From Chloroflexota bacterium (GTDB lineage: Bacteria > Chloroflexota > UBA6077 > JACCZL01), in assembly GCA_013695975.1 (NCBI GenBank), contig JACCZL010000928.1, forward strand, positions 1-7,893: a stretch of DNA of 7,893 bases, given 5' to 3'. The notes under the pieces were generated by a model. It had not been told where the DNA came from. It saw only the letters and a program-made list of their open reading frames with translations, and searched no databases. A program made the position numbers and the translations under genes. Position 1 is the first letter of the stretch, and the number at the start of each line of letters is the position of its first letter. Positions 6,176-7,893 of the stretch are shown piece by piece.

Positions 6176-6277
6176 CTACCGCTTGAAGGCGTCGCTCATC
6201 GAGCCACTGCGGAAGCCCTGGAGGTCGAGGGCGACGTAGAGGAAGTCGAGCGACTCGAGGTGGGCGGTGGTCACGAC
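6176..6277 (-). pseudogene. C-terminal fragment resembling LarE (ATP-dependent sacrificial sulfur transferase)
   Basis: On the minus strand the frame ends with LYVALDLQGFRSGSMSDAFKR before TAG 6176-6178. The stretch (Y)VALDLQG(F/Y)R(S/T)GSM is the signature I recall from the very C-terminus of LarE, the sulfur transferase that makes the nickel-pincer cofactor of lactate racemase. Only about 33 residues are recognisable. Upstream (above about 6277) the frame continues but as unrelated Arg-rich sequence, and the ATP-binding PP-loop part is missing. It is therefore a remnant. The same ending (EALKR and stop) recurs at the right edge of the window. Confidence 0.5.
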
Positions 6278-6527
6278 ACGCGGAGCACTCTTTGAGCCCG
6301 ATTTCACACGCCTCTTGCCCTCCGACGCGAACCCCGGATCGACGCGGGGCTGCCCCGCCCGGTGCCGGCGAACTCGACGCGGTAGATCGCCCACCAGGTC
6401 GAGACGCGCGACGGGCCGCGTGAGCGAGGCGGGTGAATGCAACATTGCTGACGCAGGGTACGCGGAGCAGCGAGCATGTATTTGTCGGCTCGGCGATGCC
6501 AGGGTAGCGCCAGCAGGGAGGCGCCGC
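6278..6527 (+). other. Gene-free stretch
   Basis: No recognisable gene on either strand. A GC hairpin (GCGGGG-CTG-CCCCGC, 6344-6358) is present without a T run. The stretch separates the LarE-like fragment from the antitoxin gene. AGGGAGG at 6515-6521 is the ribosome binding site of the next gene. Confidence 0.4.
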
Positions 6528-6832
6528 ATGGCCAGGCCCGTATCAGCCCGAGAAGCCAGAGCTCGGTTCGCCGCGCTGACCGGTCGCGTCCGCTACACTG
6601 GTGAGCGGTGATCGTGGAGAAGCAAGGACGCCCGCTCGTGCCTCTGGTGAGCCTCGAAGACCTCGATGCCGTCGAGCGCGTGCGGGGGGACCGGCGTGCC
6701 GCCGAGCTCAGCCGCCTGGCAGCCCAGGCGGCTCGGGAGGTTGGCGGCCCCGAGCCGAGCGAAGAAGAGATTGTCGCCGCGGTGAGGAGCGCCCGCGAGG
6801 CCCTGTACCGCGAGCGGTCTAGTACGGGATAG
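6528..6832 (+). pseudogene. Phd/YefM-type antitoxin with a one-base frameshift
   Basis: ATG 6528 follows a strong AGGGAGG six bases upstream and reads MARPVSAREARARFAALTGRVRYTGER, the N-terminus typical of Phd/YefM antitoxins, then TGA 6609-6611. The expected continuation VIVEKQGRPLVPLVSLEDLDAVE is present in the next frame (6608-6832). Adding one G near 6606-6609 would join them into a protein of about 101 residues, the normal size. Antitoxins of this family fold into a DNA-binding N-terminal domain and a toxin-binding C-terminal tail. As read, the two parts overlap by GTGA (6608-6611), so separate translation is conceivable, but a frameshift mutation or a sequencing error is more likely. 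The toxin remnant follows directly. Confidence 0.75.
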
Positions 6833-6838
6833 GCTCAG

Positions 6839-6958
6839 GTCGCGCTGGATGCCAACGTACTCATCGCCGACATTCGGTTGGCTGTGAGCGGCCTCAGGCC
6901 GCCGCGCTGGTTAGGTGAGCAACTACCTCGACAACTCAGACGGGCGTCAAGGCGGTAG
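6839..6958 (+). pseudogene. PIN-domain (VapC-like) toxin remnant
   Basis: Seven bases after the antitoxin stop a frame reads VALDANVLIAD, the beginning of a PIN-domain ribonuclease, where the Asp of DANVL is the first metal-binding acidic residue. There is no ATG, GTG or TTG start in frame after the antitoxin stop. The recognisable part ends after about a dozen residues. The rest (to TAG 6956-6958) is unrelated and runs into the A-module repeat that begins near 6931. It is the 5' end of the toxin partner of the Phd-like antitoxin, truncated at the repeat boundary. Confidence 0.6.
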
Positions 6959-6973
6959 CCAGGCCCGGCCGTG

Positions 6974-7002
6974 TTGCCCGCGAGTACCGGCCTTGGTAGA
7001 GT
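6974..7002 (+). promoter_or_regulatory. Promoter of the A-B module, copy 2
   Basis: TTGCCC (6974-6979), a 17-base spacer and TAGAGT (6997-7002), the same as in front of copy 1. The 26/29 identity over the block, and the equal 31-base distance to the A start, support a shared functional promoter and possibly an operator within it. Confidence 0.6.
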
Positions 7003-7033
7003 GGCGAGCGGACGATGTGCAAGGGCTGCGATG

Positions 7034-7261
7034 ATGACAGTGAGAGACTCAGCCACGCGGCGAGAGGTGCCCCTTGCGATCCAGGAGGCGATCGAGCGAG
7101 GTTTCCTCACTCAGGAGCAGTTGCGTGAGCTGATCGAGGTCGAGGCCGAGTGGATCGGCTTGAGTTTCGACGAAGCGGTCGACGGAGCGCACAAGGGGAC
7201 GCTCCCAGAGAACCTGATCGGGACAGACCTCGAGTTCCTCGTCGACATGCTCGCCGACTGA
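7034..7261 (+). CDS. Small conserved protein A (copy 2), putative antitoxin-like partner of B
   Basis: The product has 75 residues and is 77% identical to the copy at 511-738. The most conserved parts are VRDS-TRREVP, TQ-QLRELIE and GTLPEN, and the tail DLEFLV-MLAD. Changes cluster at residues 14-18, 24-28 and 50-54 (RR to DG), which could set partner specificity. ATG 7034 aligns with the copy-1 start; the adjacent ATG 7031 would add one Met. AAGGG (7021-7025) is a reasonable ribosome binding site for either. Gene B follows 13 bases after the stop, so the two are almost surely co-transcribed. The family is not recognised; the antitoxin role is inferred from size, acidity, order and repetition only. 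Confidence 0.8.
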   Translation: MTVRDSATRREVPLAIQEAIERGFLTQEQLRELIEVEAEWIGLSFDEAVDGAHKGTLPENLIGTDLEFLVDMLAD

Positions 7262-7274
7262 TCGGGCGGAGGGT

Positions 7275-7856
7275 ATGCTGTTCGAGGGACGGTCCTTGGC
7301 TGAGGCCGTCCGCGACCTTGCTGACCATCTCAATGCACTCCTCGCCCGGAGCGTCACGCGGACGCGGCTGGTGGCATTCGCGGCCGAGACGGGCGCGTCA
7401 AGACGACCGAGTCGTCTGTACCTGACTTTTCGCCAGGGCGGCAACCCAACCGCGGCCCGGCTTCAGACCCACTTCGGACCGATGGGCCTCTTTTTGGGCC
7501 AGGAGTGCAGCTCGATCGTGGCCGAAGATGGGACACACCGACTCCAGGTCATCAGGTACGCCTACCAACTGACCGGTCAGGATCTCGACCGAGCGCTACT
7601 CCGCTGGGAGTACGTGAGGGACCCCAACGACCGGGATGCCAGATGGTGCCGCCATCATCTCCAAGGCCCGGTTCCGCTGCGCTTTGGGGACGGCGGAGAA
7701 GTTTTGCTCAACGATCTGCACCTGCCAACCGGCTGGGTGCGGCTCGAAGAGGTGCTCCGCTTCTGCATCGTCGATCTGGGCGTCCGGCCACTCAGCCCAC
7801 GCTGGCACGAGGCGCTCGTCGAGAGCGTCGGGCTCTACCCCGTTCCCGATCTGTAG
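7275..7856 (+). CDS. Protein B of the A-B module, unrecognised family, possible toxin
   Basis: The product has 193 residues. The N-terminal 45 are helical (AVRDLADHLNALLARS), then a beta-rich part has LYLTFR (48-53) and VIRYAYQLTG (92-101). A conserved segment LLRWEYVRDPNDRDARWCRHHLQGPVPL (108-135) follows, then LLNDLHLPTGWVRLEEVLRF (144-163) and a short tail. The order strand - R(W/Y)(E/D) - paired His - LEEVL loosely recalls TumE/DUF6516-type toxins, but the match is too weak for assignment. W111, R126, H127, H128, H149 and E158-E159 are candidates for a catalytic site. ATG 7275 is kept because copy 2 conserves it (752). GGAGGG is only one base before it, so TTG 7296, six bases after GAGGGA, is an alternative start. 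No signal or membrane segment is seen. Confidence 0.75.
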   Translation: MLFEGRSLAEAVRDLADHLNALLARSVTRTRLVAFAAETGASRRPSRLYLTFRQGGNPTAARLQTHFGPMGLFLGQECSSIVAEDGTHRLQVIRYAYQLTGQDLDRALLRWEYVRDPNDRDARWCRHHLQGPVPLRFGDGGEVLLNDLHLPTGWVRLEEVLRFCIVDLGVRPLSPRWHEALVESVGLYPVPDL

Positions 7857-7874
7857 GGCGCACACCTCGCGCCG

Positions 7875-7893
7875 CTACCGCTTGAGGGCTTCG
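7875..7893 (-). CDS. 3' edge of a minus-strand gene, tail like the LarE-type fragment
   Basis: The last bases of the window read, on the minus strand, as EALKR followed by TAG 7875-7877. The DNA closely matches the end of the LarE-like fragment at 6176 (CTACCGCTTGA shared, then similar). This suggests that a gene of the same family, possibly an intact larE, continues to the right. It converges on gene B with an 18-base gap. Five codons are all that can be seen, so the assignment is tentative. Confidence 0.35.

Larger units (their letters stand above)
6931..7287 (+). repeat. Direct repeat, copy 2 of the A-B module (counterpart 407-764)
   Basis: It aligns with 407-764 through the promoter, A gene, spacer and the first codons of B. 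Beyond 7287 this copy continues into an intact B gene, whereas copy 1 runs into the IS. The left boundary coincides with the end of the PIN-domain remnant, which suggests the module entered next to, or replaced, the toxin gene. Confidence 0.8.

Noticed and set aside
6344..6358. GC hairpin as a terminator
   Set aside because: It has a perfect 6-base stem with a 3-base loop, but no T run on either strand and no gene ending at a suitable distance.
6278..6529. Upstream extension of the LarE-like frame to a 117-residue minus-strand protein
   Set aside because: The added residues are Arg/Pro-rich, without any LarE motif, and overlap the antitoxin start and its ribosome binding site.
1..7893. CRISPR array, tRNA or attachment site
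   Set aside because: No regularly spaced repeats, no cloverleaf-like tail or anticodon region, and no direct-repeat att pair at element ends were seen by eye.

Overview
The window is GC-rich throughout and densely coding on both strands. The gene families present suggest a high-GC environmental bacterium, plausibly Chloroflexota (Thermomicrobia/Sphaerobacter-like). There is no rRNA or other marker gene, so this is an inference only. The families pointing that way are a small-protein/clan AA protease pair, a CcbP-like protein, many toxin-antitoxin-like modules and a single-gene IS66 element. I see no tRNA, rRNA, CRISPR array or replication origin.

Left part (1-764). The window opens inside the 3' end of a gene of unrecognised family, here called B. 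Next comes a minus-strand fragment of a CcbP-type calcium-binding protein (188-385). Then follows a promoter (451-479) driving a 75-residue gene, here called A (511-738), and the first four codons of a second B gene (752-764). That B gene is cut by an IS66-type insertion sequence (765-2276, transposase on the minus strand, 14-bp imperfect terminal inverted repeats). The right flank of the IS is not the rest of gene B but the last codons of another, unidentified gene, and there is no matching target duplication. The site has therefore been rearranged since insertion.

Middle part (2277-6175). An 80-residue hypothetical gene is followed by a widespread two-gene set: a 92-residue conserved protein and a retroviral-type clan AA aspartic protease, the latter truncated after about 50 residues. 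Directly against that break lie two divergent genes for PaaK/CapK-like adenylate-forming enzymes (3266-4657 minus, 4759-6144 plus). Both keep the ATP-binding and C-terminal lysine motifs. They are the only sizeable apparently intact host genes here and look like a cassette set between broken genes.

Right part (6176-7893). A minus-strand fragment resembles the LarE C-terminus. After it come a Phd/YefM-type antitoxin split by a one-base frameshift and a PIN-domain (VapC) remnant of a dozen or so recognisable codons. Then the A-B module recurs in intact form (promoter 6974-7002, A 7034-7261, B 7275-7856). At the very edge is the stop end of another minus-strand gene whose tail resembles the LarE-like fragment.

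Overall this is an accessory region made of broken gene ends, small toxin-antitoxin-like modules and one IS. The most interesting item is the recurring A-B two-gene module with its conserved promoter: one intact copy, one copy killed by the IS, and one tail at the left edge.
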